Shown: positions 1-8,970, numbered from the stretch's first letter. The stretch: DNA of 64,000 nucleotides from Adiutrix sp031553735 (GCA_031553735.1 JAVBLB010000007.1:31101-95100); one strand, 5' to 3'. The notes: a model not told the origin generated them from the sequence alone. A program made the numbers and translations.

Positions 1-118
1 GGGTCTTGCACTGTTCGGCCAAAGTCAGTTGGAGCTTGGCGAACAGCAGTTGGAGGCTCTGGGTGGGGCCAAGACCAACCTGGTCGTTGAGGGTATTTAT
101 TTTGATATCGGCGCTCAT
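1..118 (-). CDS. Partial small type III secretion-associated protein (N-terminal 39 residues)
   Basis: The reading frame starts at an ATG at 118 behind a strong AGGGAGG ribosome-binding site and runs off the left edge, so only the first 39 residues are visible (starts MSADIKINTL). The visible part is hydrophilic and then becomes helical and leucine/glutamine-rich (SLQLLFAKLQ). It follows the 150-440 gene by 31 bp on the same strand and belongs to the same transcription unit as the injectisome genes. I do not recognise the family. A small secreted needle, tip or translocator component is plausible from context only. Confidence 0.6.
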   Translation of the reverse strand, partial: MSADIKINTLNDQVGLGPTQSLQLLFAKLQLTLAEQCKT

Positions 119-149
119 GACAACCTCCCTAGGAATGCGGCGGCGAAGT

Positions 150-440
150 TTACAGCTTGATGGCCCCGGGCCGGGCGCCGGCGGGCCGGTTGGCCGGGGT
201 ATTTTCCGGGGCCTGGCTCCGGCGGCGTTCCCCCTCGCGCCGGGCCTCGGCCCGGGCTTCTTCCAGAGCCCGCTTCACTTCCGGAGGCTGCCGGTCCGGG
301 TCCAGGCCCCGCAGTTCGGCTCCGGTGGCGCCGGCCTCTTTCATCCTCTGGTCGAAGAGGCTGTTGAGCCGGGACAGTTCCTCCTTGAGGATGGCCAAGC
401 GTTGTTCCTGTTTTTTCAAATCGTCTTCAGTGAAGGGCAT
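150..440 (-). CDS. Small coiled-coil protein in the injectisome locus, function unknown
   Basis: This 96-residue protein starts at ATG 440 behind AGGAGG. Residues 5-35 form a heptad-like helix (DLKKQEQRLAILKEELSRL). The rest is charged and ends in a Pro/Ala/Arg-rich tail, with no signal peptide or membrane segment. It lies downstream of the phosphatase gene but is separated from it by about 230 bp containing its own -24/-12 element at 485-500. Small coiled-coil proteins in such loci are often needle or translocator chaperones or stalk proteins. That role is inference here, because no family signature was recognised. Confidence 0.6.
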   Translation of the reverse strand: MPFTEDDLKKQEQRLAILKEELSRLNSLFDQRMKEAGATGAELRGLDPDRQPPEVKRALEEARAEARREGERRRSQAPENTPANRPAGARPGAIKL

Positions 441-484
441 GGGTTCCTCCTGGCTGTTGAAAATGGGTGGCTGACCAGATAAAG

Positions 485-500
485 AGCAAAGAGTGGGCCA
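485..500 (-). promoter_or_regulatory. Candidate sigma-54 (-24/-12) promoter
   Basis: On the minus strand the sequence reads TGGCCCACTCTTTGCT. It has the invariant GG and GC separated by exactly 10 bases, plus TGGC and TTGC as in the consensus TGGCAC-N5-TTGCA. It lies 45 bp upstream of the 440 start codon, leaving a leader of roughly 35 nt, so it would drive the two small genes separately from the long sctW operon. The match is seen in sequence; activity is inferred. Confidence 0.6.
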
Positions 501-671
501 AGCGTAATCCCGGCTCTGGTCATTCGTAAAAGCTTATACAGCATGGCTTTCCCGGCGGTCTCATTCCACCGGCTCCCTTTCTCGGGGCGGCCGCCAACCC
601 TGGTTGACGCTACGGGCCCCATGGTCCGGCAACTTTGTTGGCGCCAACTTCGGCGGCCGTCAGGGGCCGCT

Positions 672-2645
672 TCAGGGGTTGGCCGCCCGGGTGGTGAAAG
701 ACACCAGGGTGATGTCGTCCGACTGGGGCGCCGCGCCCCGGAAGGCCAGCACCTGGTCATAGATGTGTTGATTCAGCTCGGCCGGTTCCAGGTCGGCCCC
801 GGCCCGGAGCAGGGTTTCCAGGCGGCTCTGTTCGAAAAACCCGCCGGCCTCGTTCTGGGCCTCGGTGATGCCGTCGGTGTACAGGAGGCAGATTTCCCCC
901 GGTTCCAGGCGATCGTGGCAGGCGATGTAGACCCAGCCGTCCAGCGCCCCGACCAGGGGGCCGCTGAGGCCCTCCAAAGTCCGGAGCCCCTTCGGCCCAC
1001 CGGCGGCCCCCCTCACCACCAAAGGTTGGCAATGGCCGCCGTTGGCGTATTCCAGAGTCCCGTCGGCGGGATCGAACAGGCCGATGAACAGGGTCACGAA
1101 CATGGACCCCGGGTTCCCGGAATACAGCCGGGCGTTGACCTGGGTCATGGCCTCGGCCGGGCCCAGGCCCTGCCCCATGATGGTCTGGCGGACCAGGGTG
1201 ACGGTCATGGCCATGAACAGGGCCGACGGCACCCCCTTGTCGGAGACGTCGCCGATGACCAGCGCCCGCCGGCCGTCCGGGGCGGTGAAGAAATCATATA
1301 GGTCCCCGCCCACCTCCTTGGCCGGCCGCAAGAGGGCCCGGGCGGTCAGGGCCCGGTCGCCGGGCCAGGGCTCGGGGGACGGGAGGATGCCCAGCTGGAT
1401 CTCCCGGGCGGCCCCCAGTTCGCCCTCCAGCCGCTCCTTGACGGCGGTGGCGGCCATCAGCTCCCGGACGTTTTGGATCAGGGCCTGGCCCATCTGCCGG
1501 AAGGCGGCCGAGAGGCGGCCGACCTCGTCAGGCCGCTCCCGGGGCAGGTCCCGGATGAGGGCGGCTTCGGCCCCGGGCGAACTGAAATCCACCGCCGCCA
1601 GGTCCAGGGCCTTGAGGCTCAAGCTTTTCAGCGGGCTGGTCAGGCGGGTGGCGAAATAGAAACCGGCCGAAAGGGCCAGGCCCATGATCAGAAAACCCAG
1701 CGTCAGCATGTGCCGGGCCACGGCCCGGGCCGGCTGGGAGACGGCCGCTTCGGGCACGCTCAGGGCGATGAACCAGTCCAGGGGCTTGAAGTATTGCAGA
1801 TGGAGCAGCACCTTGGGCTGGTCCGGCCCGGCCAGGCTCACCACCCGCTCCAGCTCCCCGCTCCGCCGGACCTCGTCCAAAAGAGACCGGGTCAAAAGCG
1901 CGCTGTCCTGGGCCCCCTGATGGGCCAGAATGGCCCCCCGCCCGTTCAGGAGGCTCACCCCGGCCTGGGGCGGCAGCCTCAATTCCTGGAAGCGGGCCTG
2001 GAGCCCGGCGACAATGGACCGGACCCCGCCGGAGCCGTTCAGGGCCGGATCGGTGAGGGGGCTGACGATGACCAGGGCCTGGCCCGACCCGGCCTGCGGC
2101 AACAAAAGGGCCAGGAAAACGGCCTCGGGCCGCTCGGCCAGCCGGGCGCTGAAAACCAGGAACTCGCCGTCCGGCGACAGGGTGTCCTCGATGCGGCTCT
2201 TGAGGGACCGGCCGGTGAAGTCCCGCAGTTCGGCCCAGTCGTCGATGCGGCTGAAACGGTCCAGGGGCGGGGCCAGGCGACCGTCGGCTTCCACCCGGGT
2301 GGCCAGGAGGCCCAGGCCGCTGAGATGCCCCACCTGATGGCCGATCAGGCGCCGGCGCTGGTCCTCGGGCAGGGCCGCCAGGTCTTCCCAGTTGCGGCTG
2401 ACGAAGAGGCCGATTTTCCGCAAATTTTCTTTCTGGCGCATCACCTCCACCACCTGGCCGGTCAGGTAGGCCAGGTAGCGGGATCCGAGGTTGTCCCGCA
2501 CCAGGGTGGATACGTTGCGCAGGTTTCCCAGAGCCGTCTCCTGATAACTCTCCTTGAGGTTGGCGGCGGTGTAGAAGCTGTACGGCGCCACGGCCAGCCC
2601 CACCGACAGGGCCAGCAGACCCAGCAATTTGCTCCGCAGGGACAT
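672..2645 (-). CDS. Membrane-bound PP2C/SpoIIE-type (RsbU-like) serine phosphatase with extracytoplasmic sensor and HAMP
   Basis: This is a 657-residue protein. A first membrane helix (about residues 7-28) is followed by a roughly 280-residue extracytoplasmic dCache-like sensor, a second helix near residues 310-330, a HAMP region and a short coil. It ends in a SpoIIE/PP2C catalytic domain. Metal-binding motifs are visible: VGGDLYDF, GDVSDKGVPSAL, YTDGITEA and DDITLV. Such enzymes usually dephosphorylate anti-sigma-factor antagonists or regulators. The gene follows the sigma-54-type activator by 3 bp, so the two are co-transcribed. RsbU-like phosphatases beside injectisome genes suggest partner-switching control of secretion, but no STAS or anti-sigma partner is in the window. 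Confidence 0.85.
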   Translation of the reverse strand: MSLRSKLLGLLALSVGLAVAPYSFYTAANLKESYQETALGNLRNVSTLVRDNLGSRYLAYLTGQVVEVMRQKENLRKIGLFVSRNWEDLAALPEDQRRRLIGHQVGHLSGLGLLATRVEADGRLAPPLDRFSRIDDWAELRDFTGRSLKSRIEDTLSPDGEFLVFSARLAERPEAVFLALLLPQAGSGQALVIVSPLTDPALNGSGGVRSIVAGLQARFQELRLPPQAGVSLLNGRGAILAHQGAQDSALLTRSLLDEVRRSGELERVVSLAGPDQPKVLLHLQYFKPLDWFIALSVPEAAVSQPARAVARHMLTLGFLIMGLALSAGFYFATRLTSPLKSLSLKALDLAAVDFSSPGAEAALIRDLPRERPDEVGRLSAAFRQMGQALIQNVRELMAATAVKERLEGELGAAREIQLGILPSPEPWPGDRALTARALLRPAKEVGGDLYDFFTAPDGRRALVIGDVSDKGVPSALFMAMTVTLVRQTIMGQGLGPAEAMTQVNARLYSGNPGSMFVTLFIGLFDPADGTLEYANGGHCQPLVVRGAAGGPKGLRTLEGLSGPLVGALDGWVYIACHDRLEPGEICLLYTDGITEAQNEAGGFFEQSRLETLLRAGADLEPAELNQHIYDQVLAFRGAAPQSDDITLVSFTTRAANP

Positions 2646-2648
2646 AGG

Positions 2649-3962
2649 CTATTCCAATCCCAGGCGCTTGAGTTTTTTGCGCAGCCCCTCGCGGGAAAGC
2701 CCCAGCTCCCGGGCCGCGCGGGTCTTGTTGGACCCGTGGCGGGCCAGGGTTTCCACAATGGCCTGCCGTTCCAGGTTTTGCAGCACCGGGCCGGTTTCCT
2801 CAGGCTTCGTCTCCGGCGGCCGCCGCCATTCCGTTTCCCGGGGCTGTTCCTCCCCGCGCAGACGGGGCGAAAGGTCGGCGGGGGTGATGATCTCGCCCAC
2901 GGTCAGGGCGGCGGCCCGCTCCATTTCGTTGTTCAGCTCCCGGACGTTGCCCGGCCAGGGGTAGTGTTGCAGGAGGGCCGCGGCCTCCCGCGAAAGGTCC
3001 AGCGGCGGCCGGCCCAGGCGGGCGGCGTGGCGGCCCAGAAATAAACGGGCCAGGAGCAGGACGTCGTTGCCCCGGTCCCGGAGGGGGGGCAGGCGCACTT
3101 CGGCCACGTTGAGCCGGTAATAGAGGTCTTCCCGAAACCGCTTGTGCTCCACGGCGGTCAGGATATCGGCGTTGGTGGCCGAAATGACCAGGAGATCCAC
3201 CGGGATCGGCCGGGAGCCGCCCACCCGCTGCACTTCCTTTTCCTCCAGCACCCGCAACAGCTTGGCCTGGTTGGCCAGGCTCATCTCGCCCAGTTCGTCC
3301 AGAAACAGGGTGCCCCCGCTGGCGGCCTCGATCAGGCCCCGCCGCTGGTTGACGCCCGTGGCCACTCCCTTTTCGATGCCGAACATCTCGCTTTCGAACA
3401 GGGTCTCGGGGATGGCCGTGCAGTTGACGGCGATGAAGTCGCTCTCCCGCCGGGCGGAGTTGTAATGGATCATTTTGGCCACCACCTCCTTGCCCGCGCC
3501 GGTGGGCCCCAGAATCATGGTGTTTATGGGCCGGTGGGCGATGGACATGGCCATCTCGGTCACCCGCCGGATGGCCGGGCACTGGCCCACCATCTGGCGG
3601 GGGCCGTAGGTTTCGTAGACAGCCTGGGTCAGGGCCTGATTGCGCCGGGCCAGGAAATCGCGCCCCTCGGTCAGAGCCTGATTCTTTTCGGCCAGTTCCC
3701 GGATGAGGTCCTCCCGGTTCATTTTGCGGGCCTCCAGCTTGACCAGCATCAGACCGAAGGCCTCGGCCAGGCGGACCAACTGGGGCGGGCCGGCGCTCTG
3801 GGCGGTAAGGCGATAGAGTTCGGCCTCGCTGGCCGGACGGTCCCAGGCCAGGTCGTCGCAAAGTTCGATCAGCACGTCCAAAAGCCGGGGGGCCTCGGCC
3901 AGCGAGGCCGGGGAAATTGCCGGATTTTCAGGTGGAATCAGCCGCTCGGTCATGATCTTCAC
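2649..3962 (-). CDS. Sigma-54-type AAA+ activator with atypical GAFTGA loop, injectisome regulator
   Basis: This is a 437-residue protein. Residues 1-120 are a helical N-terminal region with no recognisable receiver, GAF or PAS domain. The AAA+ domain follows, with Walker A GPTGAGKE (152-159) and Walker B TLFLDE (218-223), and a Fis-type HTH lies at the C-terminus (about 395-437). The sigma-54 contact loop, normally EKGAFTGA, reads EKGVATGV (197-204), so the conserved aromatic residue is missing. The start overlaps the sctU stop (ATGA), and the gene is followed directly by the PP2C phosphatase. It probably controls the locus, which carries two -24/-12 elements. Whether this loop variant can still open sigma-54 promoters is unclear. 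Confidence 0.88.
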   Translation of the reverse strand: MKIMTERLIPPENPAISPASLAEAPRLLDVLIELCDDLAWDRPASEAELYRLTAQSAGPPQLVRLAEAFGLMLVKLEARKMNREDLIRELAEKNQALTEGRDFLARRNQALTQAVYETYGPRQMVGQCPAIRRVTEMAMSIAHRPINTMILGPTGAGKEVVAKMIHYNSARRESDFIAVNCTAIPETLFESEMFGIEKGVATGVNQRRGLIEAASGGTLFLDELGEMSLANQAKLLRVLEEKEVQRVGGSRPIPVDLLVISATNADILTAVEHKRFREDLYYRLNVAEVRLPPLRDRGNDVLLLARLFLGRHAARLGRPPLDLSREAAALLQHYPWPGNVRELNNEMERAAALTVGEIITPADLSPRLRGEEQPRETEWRRPPETKPEETGPVLQNLERQAIVETLARHGSNKTRAARELGLSREGLRKKLKRLGLE

Positions 3963-5002
3963 CTCTGTTCCCGGAGGCTCTGGACCCAGCGCAGCACCTC
4001 GGCCACGGGGGCCAGGAGGTTTTTGGGGATGGAAGCGTCTTCCTGCCCGTCCTCATACAGCTGCCGGGCCAGGGAAGCCTGGCGCAGAATGGGGATGCCC
4101 TCCTCCCTGGCCACGGTGATCATGCGCCGGGCCAGGTGATCCTCGCCTTTGGCCAGCACCACCGGGAGCGGGGTCCGGTCCCGGTCGTAGTCCAGGGCCA
4201 CGGCCACGTGAGTGGGGTTGACCACCAGCACCTTGGCCTTGCGCACCCGGCCCAGGGTGTCCTGGTTGGCCATTTCCTGGTGCAGCTGCCGCCGCCGGGA
4301 CTTGATGAGCGGATCGCCCTCCATGTCCTTGTATTCCCGCTTAACCTCGTCTTTGGTCATCATATGTTCCTTGGTGTAGCGAAAGCGCGTGAAAACATAG
4401 TCCACGGCGGCCAGGACGGAGAAGGCCACGGCCGCGTGCAGGGCCAGATCCAGACAGGCGCCGGTGAGCACCGTCCACATGGCGTCGAGATCCCGTTCCG
4501 GAATGACGAACAGCTCCCGAAAACGATCCTTCAACACCAGCCAGACCGCCCCGGACAGCACCCCCACCTTCAGAAAATTCTTGACCAGTTCCAGGGCGTT
4601 CTTTTTGGAAAAAGTCTTCTTGAACCAGCGACCCGGGCTGAGATTCTCCATCTTCGGCAGAGCCCCCTTGAAGGCGAAGAGGACGCCCACCTGGCCCAGG
4701 TTGGCCAAGAGGGACGCCGCCACCGCCAGGATCACCAGCGGAGCCAGAATCGAGAGCGAACCCTCGATGACATACCCGGCGGCCCGGCTCAAGGCCTCAT
4801 CGAAGGGCCGGTCCATCTGGGCGAACACCCCGGCGGCCATTTCGGTGACGATGCGGAACAGGTCCTCGCCCCGGAGCAGGAAATAAACCACCACCACCAA
4901 TACCACCAGAGCCGAAGCCACCTCCGGGCTCTTGGGCACGTCCCCCTTTTCCCGGGCCTCCCGCAGCCGCTTTGGAGTTGGTTGTTCAGTCTTCTCGCTC
5001 AT
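3959..5002 (-). CDS. sctU: Type III secretion export-gate substrate-specificity switch protein SctU (FlhB/YscU family)
   Basis: This 347-residue inner-membrane protein has four hydrophobic segments in the first 205 residues and a charged cytoplasmic C-terminal domain. The self-cleavage motif NPTH is at 262-265 (context VLVVNPTHVAVAL). Family members cut between N and P, and this switches secretion from needle to effector substrates. The N-terminus SEKTEQPTPKRLREAREKG is the classic FlhB/SctU signature. Position at the end of the V-S-T-U block, without flagellar neighbours, favours an injectisome over a flagellum. The length fits the family (about 350). It lies 18 bp after sctT. Confidence 0.93.
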   Translation of the reverse strand: MSEKTEQPTPKRLREAREKGDVPKSPEVASALVVLVVVVYFLLRGEDLFRIVTEMAAGVFAQMDRPFDEALSRAAGYVIEGSLSILAPLVILAVAASLLANLGQVGVLFAFKGALPKMENLSPGRWFKKTFSKKNALELVKNFLKVGVLSGAVWLVLKDRFRELFVIPERDLDAMWTVLTGACLDLALHAAVAFSVLAAVDYVFTRFRYTKEHMMTKDEVKREYKDMEGDPLIKSRRRQLHQEMANQDTLGRVRKAKVLVVNPTHVAVALDYDRDRTPLPVVLAKGEDHLARRMITVAREEGIPILRQASLARQLYEDGQEDASIPKNLLAPVAEVLRWVQSLREQR

Positions 5003-5020
5003 GAGCGCCTCCGGCGGTCC

Positions 5021-5839
5021 TCAGAAGCCGGGCCAGATGCTTTTCAGCCCCTGGATGGCCTGGGCCAGATCGTTGAACAGGGCCGGGGCCTGGCGGGTGA
5101 ACAGGGCCAGGAAAATTAGAACCAGGAACATGGTCAGCCCGCTTTTGATGGGCATGGCCAGGATATAGACGTTCAACTGCGAGGCGAAGCGGTTGATGAG
5201 CCCCAGGGCCACGTCGGTCAGGAGCGAAGCCACCACCACCGGCCCGGCCAGAAGGAGCATCACCAACATCAGCCAGTCCAACAGTCCCCCGAAAAAGAGC
5301 GGCAGTTCGGCGTTCAGGGACGGCCACCAGGCGAAGACCGGCCAGAACAGGTAGGACTGGTAGAACAGAGCCAAAAAGCTCCCGAAGGCCCCGCTGACAA
5401 AAAACAGCACCACCAGATACTGGAACAAGAGCGAGGCCAGGGGGCTGGCCTCCTCCCCGGAGAGCGGGTCGGTTCCGGCGGCCATGGCCGCCCCCCGCTG
5501 GTTGTCCATCACAAACCCGGCGCTCTGGACGGCCCAGAAAACCATGCTCGCGGCCAGGGCCAGCACGAAACCCACCCCGGCCTCCTTGGCCGCCAGCCCC
5601 AGATAGACCAGGAACCAGGCCGCCGACCAGCCGGCCCCGGGCGGCACCTGGGACCATAAGAGAGGATGCAGCACCAGGTACAGGGCGAAGAGCACGGCGG
5701 CCTTCACCTGGCCGCTCAAGAGCTGCCCGCCCATAAAAGGGGCCACGATCAGCAGCATCAACAGCCTCGGCAGGCCCAGCAACACCGCCAGCAGGTGGGG
5801 CCGCACCTCCGGCAGATCGGCCATTTCCATCCAGCCCAT
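5021..5839 (-). CDS. sctT: Type III secretion export-gate protein SctT (FliR/YscT family)
   Basis: This 272-residue polytopic inner-membrane protein has hydrophobic segments throughout, including the FliR-like LPRLLMLLIVAPFMGGQLL near residues 23-42. With SctR and SctS it forms the helical export gate. The length is typical for the family (about 260). It starts at ATG 5839, 9 bp after the sctS stop, and is followed closely by sctU. Order and spacing support a single S-T-U transcription unit. Confidence 0.9.
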   Translation of the reverse strand: MGWMEMADLPEVRPHLLAVLLGLPRLLMLLIVAPFMGGQLLSGQVKAAVLFALYLVLHPLLWSQVPPGAGWSAAWFLVYLGLAAKEAGVGFVLALAASMVFWAVQSAGFVMDNQRGAAMAAGTDPLSGEEASPLASLLFQYLVVLFFVSGAFGSFLALFYQSYLFWPVFAWWPSLNAELPLFFGGLLDWLMLVMLLLAGPVVVASLLTDVALGLINRFASQLNVYILAMPIKSGLTMFLVLIFLALFTRQAPALFNDLAQAIQGLKSIWPGF

Positions 5840-5848
5840 GGATTTGCC

Positions 5849-6109
5849 TCAGATCACATAAAATTTGTCGAAAATCTCCCGCGCGAAGCGGAGAATTTCG
5901 GCGCTGAACCAGCCGGCGGTGAGAAACAGGGTGGCCACCACGGCGATGAGCTTGACCCCGAAGCTCAGGGTCTGCTCCTGCAATTGGGTGATGGCCTGGA
6001 ACAGGCTCAGGGCCAGGCCCACCACCGAGGCCACCACTATGGGCGGCATCGAGAGGATGAGCACCAGGCTCATGGCCTTGGATATGTACATCAGGGCGGT
6101 GGCTTCCAT
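5849..6109 (-). CDS. sctS: Type III secretion export-gate protein SctS (FliQ/YscS family)
   Basis: This 86-residue protein has two long membrane helices (about residues 12-38 and 50-72) separated by the conserved loop LFQAITQLQEQTLSF, which is diagnostic of the FliQ/SctS family. The start at ATG 6109 gives the standard family length (86-90); longer in-frame starts would run into sctV. It forms part of the R5S4T1 export gate. It sits 11 bp downstream of sctV, whereas in most systems sctR precedes sctS. SctR is absent here and must be encoded elsewhere. Confidence 0.92.
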   Translation of the reverse strand: MEATALMYISKAMSLVLILSMPPIVVASVVGLALSLFQAITQLQEQTLSFGVKLIAVVATLFLTAGWFSAEILRFAREIFDKFYVI

Positions 6110-6120
6110 AATTATCCCTT

Positions 6121-8220
6121 TCACCAGCCGCCCAGGCGGTCCACCGGCTGCACCGAGATTTCCGGCGTCAGCTCCTGGTAGGACAACACGGGCAGTTCGT
6201 AGAACTCGGCTTCGATCAGGCGGCGCAAATAGCGGCGGATGTCCATCGAGGCCAACAGCACCGGCTTCTGCTCCTGGGCCCGGTATTTGTCGGCCAGGGC
6301 CTGGACGGCGGCGATGATCCGCCGGCTGGTGTCCGGGTCCAGGGCCAGGAAGGCCCCGGCCGAGGTCTGGCGGATGGCCTTGCGCACAGCCTCCTCCACC
6401 TGGGGCTCCAGCAGAATGGCCGGCAACAGGTTCTGGCCCCCGGAATACTGATAGCTGATCTGCCGCTTGAGGTTGCCCCGGACGTATTCCACCAGCATGA
6501 TGGAATCCTTCTCCTTGGGGCTCCACTCGATCAGGGCCTCGAGAATGCCGCGCAGGTCGCGGATGGAGATGCGCTCCTGCACCAGGCGCTGGAGGATTTC
6601 GGCGATCCGCTGGACGGGCAGGAGCCGGGTGGCCTCCCGCACCAGGTCCGGGGCCCGCTCCTCCATCTTGTCCAGGAGGAATTTGGTCTCCTGAAGGCCC
6701 AGAAAGCTCCCCGCGTGGCGGGCCAGCACCAGAGAAAGGTGGTAGGCCAGAATGCGGGAGTGGGTCATGAACCCCAGGCCGGCCTTGGCCAGCACCGGCC
6801 CCTGGCTCTCCGGCAGCCAGCGGGAGGCCAGGCCCGGGATGAATTTCTGGCCCTCTTCGGCGGTCAGACCCAAAAGAGCCAGATTTTCCTGGCTCTCGGT
6901 GACCAGGATGCGGCCGGCCGCCAGTTCCCCCCGGGAAACGGGGATTTCGTTGAGCTGCAACACGTAGGCCAGGCCCGGCAGCCCCGGGTTGGGCCGGATG
7001 TTGATGCCCGGAAACGGCACCCCCAGGTCGAAATACAGGGCCCGGCGCAGAGCGGCCAGATCCTCGTTGAGGCTTTCGTAGCTCAGGCTTTCGATGAGGG
7101 CTGGCGAGAGGTCGAGGATGATGGGCACCACCGGGGCGAACTCCTCGCGCGGCTGGCCGGGCCGGGCCGGGGTTTTGCGGGTTTCGGCCGCCGGGGTCAG
7201 GGTCCGGGCCAGCTGTTTTTCATAATCCGGCTCGTCCTGAACCCGGCTGAGGTAGTTGAGCGTCCGGCCGACGACCAGGAGAAAGGCGGCCAGGGCGAAC
7301 AGCTGGGGCTTGGGAAAGCCGGGGACCAGGGCGAAGATGAAGACCAGGGCCCCGGCCACGGTCAAAGCCTTGGGCTGGGCGAAAATCTGGCCGCCGATCT
7401 GGGCCCCGACGTTGTCGGTCTCGTCCCCGGAGCGGGTGATGAGAATGCCGGCGGAAATGGCGATCAACAGCGACGGGATCTGGGAGACCAGGCCGTCGCC
7501 GATGGTCAGGATGCCGTAGAGCTGGAGGGCCTGCCCGGCGGTCAGGCCGTTTTGCAGCACCCCGATGAGGGTGCCGCCGGTGATGTTGACCACGGCGATG
7601 ATCAGGCCGGCGATGCTGTCGCCCTTGACGAACTTCATGGCCCCGTCCATGGCCCCGTACATGGAGCTTTCAGCGCTGACGCTCTCGCGCCGCCGCTGGG
7701 CCTCGGCCATGTCGATTACCCCGGCCCGGAGGTCGGCGTCGATGGACATTTGCTTGCCGGGCATGGCGTCGAGGGTGAAGCGGGCCCCCACCTCGGCCAC
7801 CCGCTCGGCCCCCTTGGCGATGACCAGGAACTGGACGATGGTCAGGATGGTGAAGACCACCGCCCCGACGATGAAGTTGCCCCCCACCGCGAATTCCCCA
7901 AAGGTGAAAATGATCTCCCCGGCGTCGGCCTGGAGGAGAATCAGGCGGGTGGTGGCGATGTTCAGGCCCACCCGGAACAGGGTGGTGAAGAGCAGCACTG
8001 TGGGGAAGGCGGAAAAGTCCAGGGCCTTGCGCACATACATGGTCATCATCAGAATCAGAAAGGAGACGGCCAGGTTGGCTCCGATCAGGGCGTCGATCAA
8101 AAAGGTGGGCAGCGGCAGGATCATCAGGGCGATGACCGCCACCATCAGGGCCACCAGGGTCAGATCGTTGTGGCGGGTGAAAAGCCCCACCGTGTTCCGC
8201 ACGTTGGCCATCAGGCTCAT
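6121..8220 (-). CDS. sctV: Type III secretion major export-gate protein SctV (FlhA/LcrD/YscV family)
   Basis: This 699-residue protein has an N-terminal half with about eight membrane helices, including the family block GANLAVSFLILMMTMY and the FHIPEP-type region (GARFTLDAMPGKQMSIDADL). A long cytoplasmic domain at the C-terminus forms the nonameric ring that receives substrate-chaperone complexes. The start is ATG 8220 (MSLMANVRN), which overlaps the sctY stop in an ATGA junction. A longer in-frame extension upstream to 8535 reads through sctY in another frame and is not real. Length and gene position (after sctY, before sctS) match Ysc-type systems. Confidence 0.95.
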   Translation of the reverse strand: MSLMANVRNTVGLFTRHNDLTLVALMVAVIALMILPLPTFLIDALIGANLAVSFLILMMTMYVRKALDFSAFPTVLLFTTLFRVGLNIATTRLILLQADAGEIIFTFGEFAVGGNFIVGAVVFTILTIVQFLVIAKGAERVAEVGARFTLDAMPGKQMSIDADLRAGVIDMAEAQRRRESVSAESSMYGAMDGAMKFVKGDSIAGLIIAVVNITGGTLIGVLQNGLTAGQALQLYGILTIGDGLVSQIPSLLIAISAGILITRSGDETDNVGAQIGGQIFAQPKALTVAGALVFIFALVPGFPKPQLFALAAFLLVVGRTLNYLSRVQDEPDYEKQLARTLTPAAETRKTPARPGQPREEFAPVVPIILDLSPALIESLSYESLNEDLAALRRALYFDLGVPFPGINIRPNPGLPGLAYVLQLNEIPVSRGELAAGRILVTESQENLALLGLTAEEGQKFIPGLASRWLPESQGPVLAKAGLGFMTHSRILAYHLSLVLARHAGSFLGLQETKFLLDKMEERAPDLVREATRLLPVQRIAEILQRLVQERISIRDLRGILEALIEWSPKEKDSIMLVEYVRGNLKRQISYQYSGGQNLLPAILLEPQVEEAVRKAIRQTSAGAFLALDPDTSRRIIAAVQALADKYRAQEQKPVLLASMDIRRYLRRLIEAEFYELPVLSYQELTPEISVQPVDRLGGW

Positions 8221-8570
8221 GGGCCGGCCTCCCCCGGGGCGGAAGCGGCGGCCAGGTATTCGGCCATCACCGCTTCGGCCTCCCCGGCCCGGCCCAGACC
8301 TCGCAGAGCCTGGGCCGTCATCAGCCGCAGGTGGCTCCCCACGCCGGCCTCCGGCCGGTCCAGATATTCCAGGGCGGCGGCCCAGTCGCCCCGGCCCAGG
8401 GCCGCCGCCGCCAGGCTGGCGGCCCCGGTCCCGTCCCCGGGCCGGATGGCGGCCAGGGCCTTGAAGAGCCGCTCGGCCCGCTCCCAGTCCCCCAGGCGCA
8501 GATACAGAAATCCCAGCACCGACAGGGCCGTCCACTGGCCGTCATCCAGGCGGGGTTCGTCGGCGGCCAT
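8217..8570 (-). CDS. sctY: SctY-like TPR chaperone of the injectisome (YscY position)
   Basis: This 117-residue protein is built from TPR-like helical pairs (for example WTALSVLGFLYLRLGDWERA and AASLAAAALGRGDWAAALEY). YscY is a 114-residue TPR protein that binds YscX and the SctV ring. Length, fold and position between the SctX candidate and sctV all match. The identification rests mainly on synteny with the Yersinia yopN-tyeA-sycN-yscX-yscY-yscV order, because small TPR proteins are weak by sequence. The gene starts 2 bp after the sctX stop and overlaps sctV. Confidence 0.7.
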   Translation of the reverse strand: MAADEPRLDDGQWTALSVLGFLYLRLGDWERAERLFKALAAIRPGDGTGAASLAAAALGRGDWAAALEYLDRPEAGVGSHLRLMTAQALRGLGRAGEAEAVMAEYLAAASAPGEAGP

Positions 8571-8572
8571 GT

Positions 8573-8935
8573 TCAGCCTCCCACCATCAGGCCGGTGTAG
8601 GCCGCCAGCAACTGGTGGTCTTCCAGAAGCGGCCCCAAATCGTCGTGCACGAACCGGCGGACATCAGGGTGGCGGGAACCCCGCAGCGCGGCCAGGGCGC
8701 TTTCGAGATGGCGGTTCAAGAGGTCCGGCCGCAGCAGCTCCTCATCAGGCACCCGGGGCTTCAAGCCGGCCAGGACCAAATGGCGGCAGGTGGGCAGACG
8801 GTACAGCTCGGCCAGGCCGGTCTCCGCGGCCTCGGCCTGGGCCAGGGCCCGGGGCCGGGGCAGACGGACGCCCTCGGCCTGGGGCGGCAGGACATTCTGG
8901 ACCCCCAGATGAGGATCGAGGAGATTCACAGTCAT
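8573..8935 (-). CDS. sctX: SctX-like early secreted injectisome protein (YscX position)
   Basis: This 120-residue soluble protein has a flexible N-terminus (MTVNLLDPHLGVQNVLPP) and a helical C-terminal half containing LLEDHQLLAAYTGLMVGG. YscX is 122 residues, is an early secretion substrate, and forms a complex with YscY that docks on SctV. The gene lies between the SycN-like chaperone and the SctY candidate, as in Yersinia, behind an AAAGGGGG ribosome-binding site. The assignment is by length, position and partner genes rather than by a clear sequence motif. Confidence 0.65.
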   Translation of the reverse strand: MTVNLLDPHLGVQNVLPPQAEGVRLPRPRALAQAEAAETGLAELYRLPTCRHLVLAGLKPRVPDEELLRPDLLNRHLESALAALRGSRHPDVRRFVHDDLGPLLEDHQLLAAYTGLMVGG

Positions 8936-8970
8936 AACCAGTCCCCCTTTACATTGACCACCGGGCGGCC

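Noticed and set aside
6121..8535. SctV start at 8535 (804 residues)
   Set aside because: The extra N-terminus is Gly/Arg/Pro-rich translation across sctY in another frame. ATG 8220 gives the standard length and an ATGA junction.
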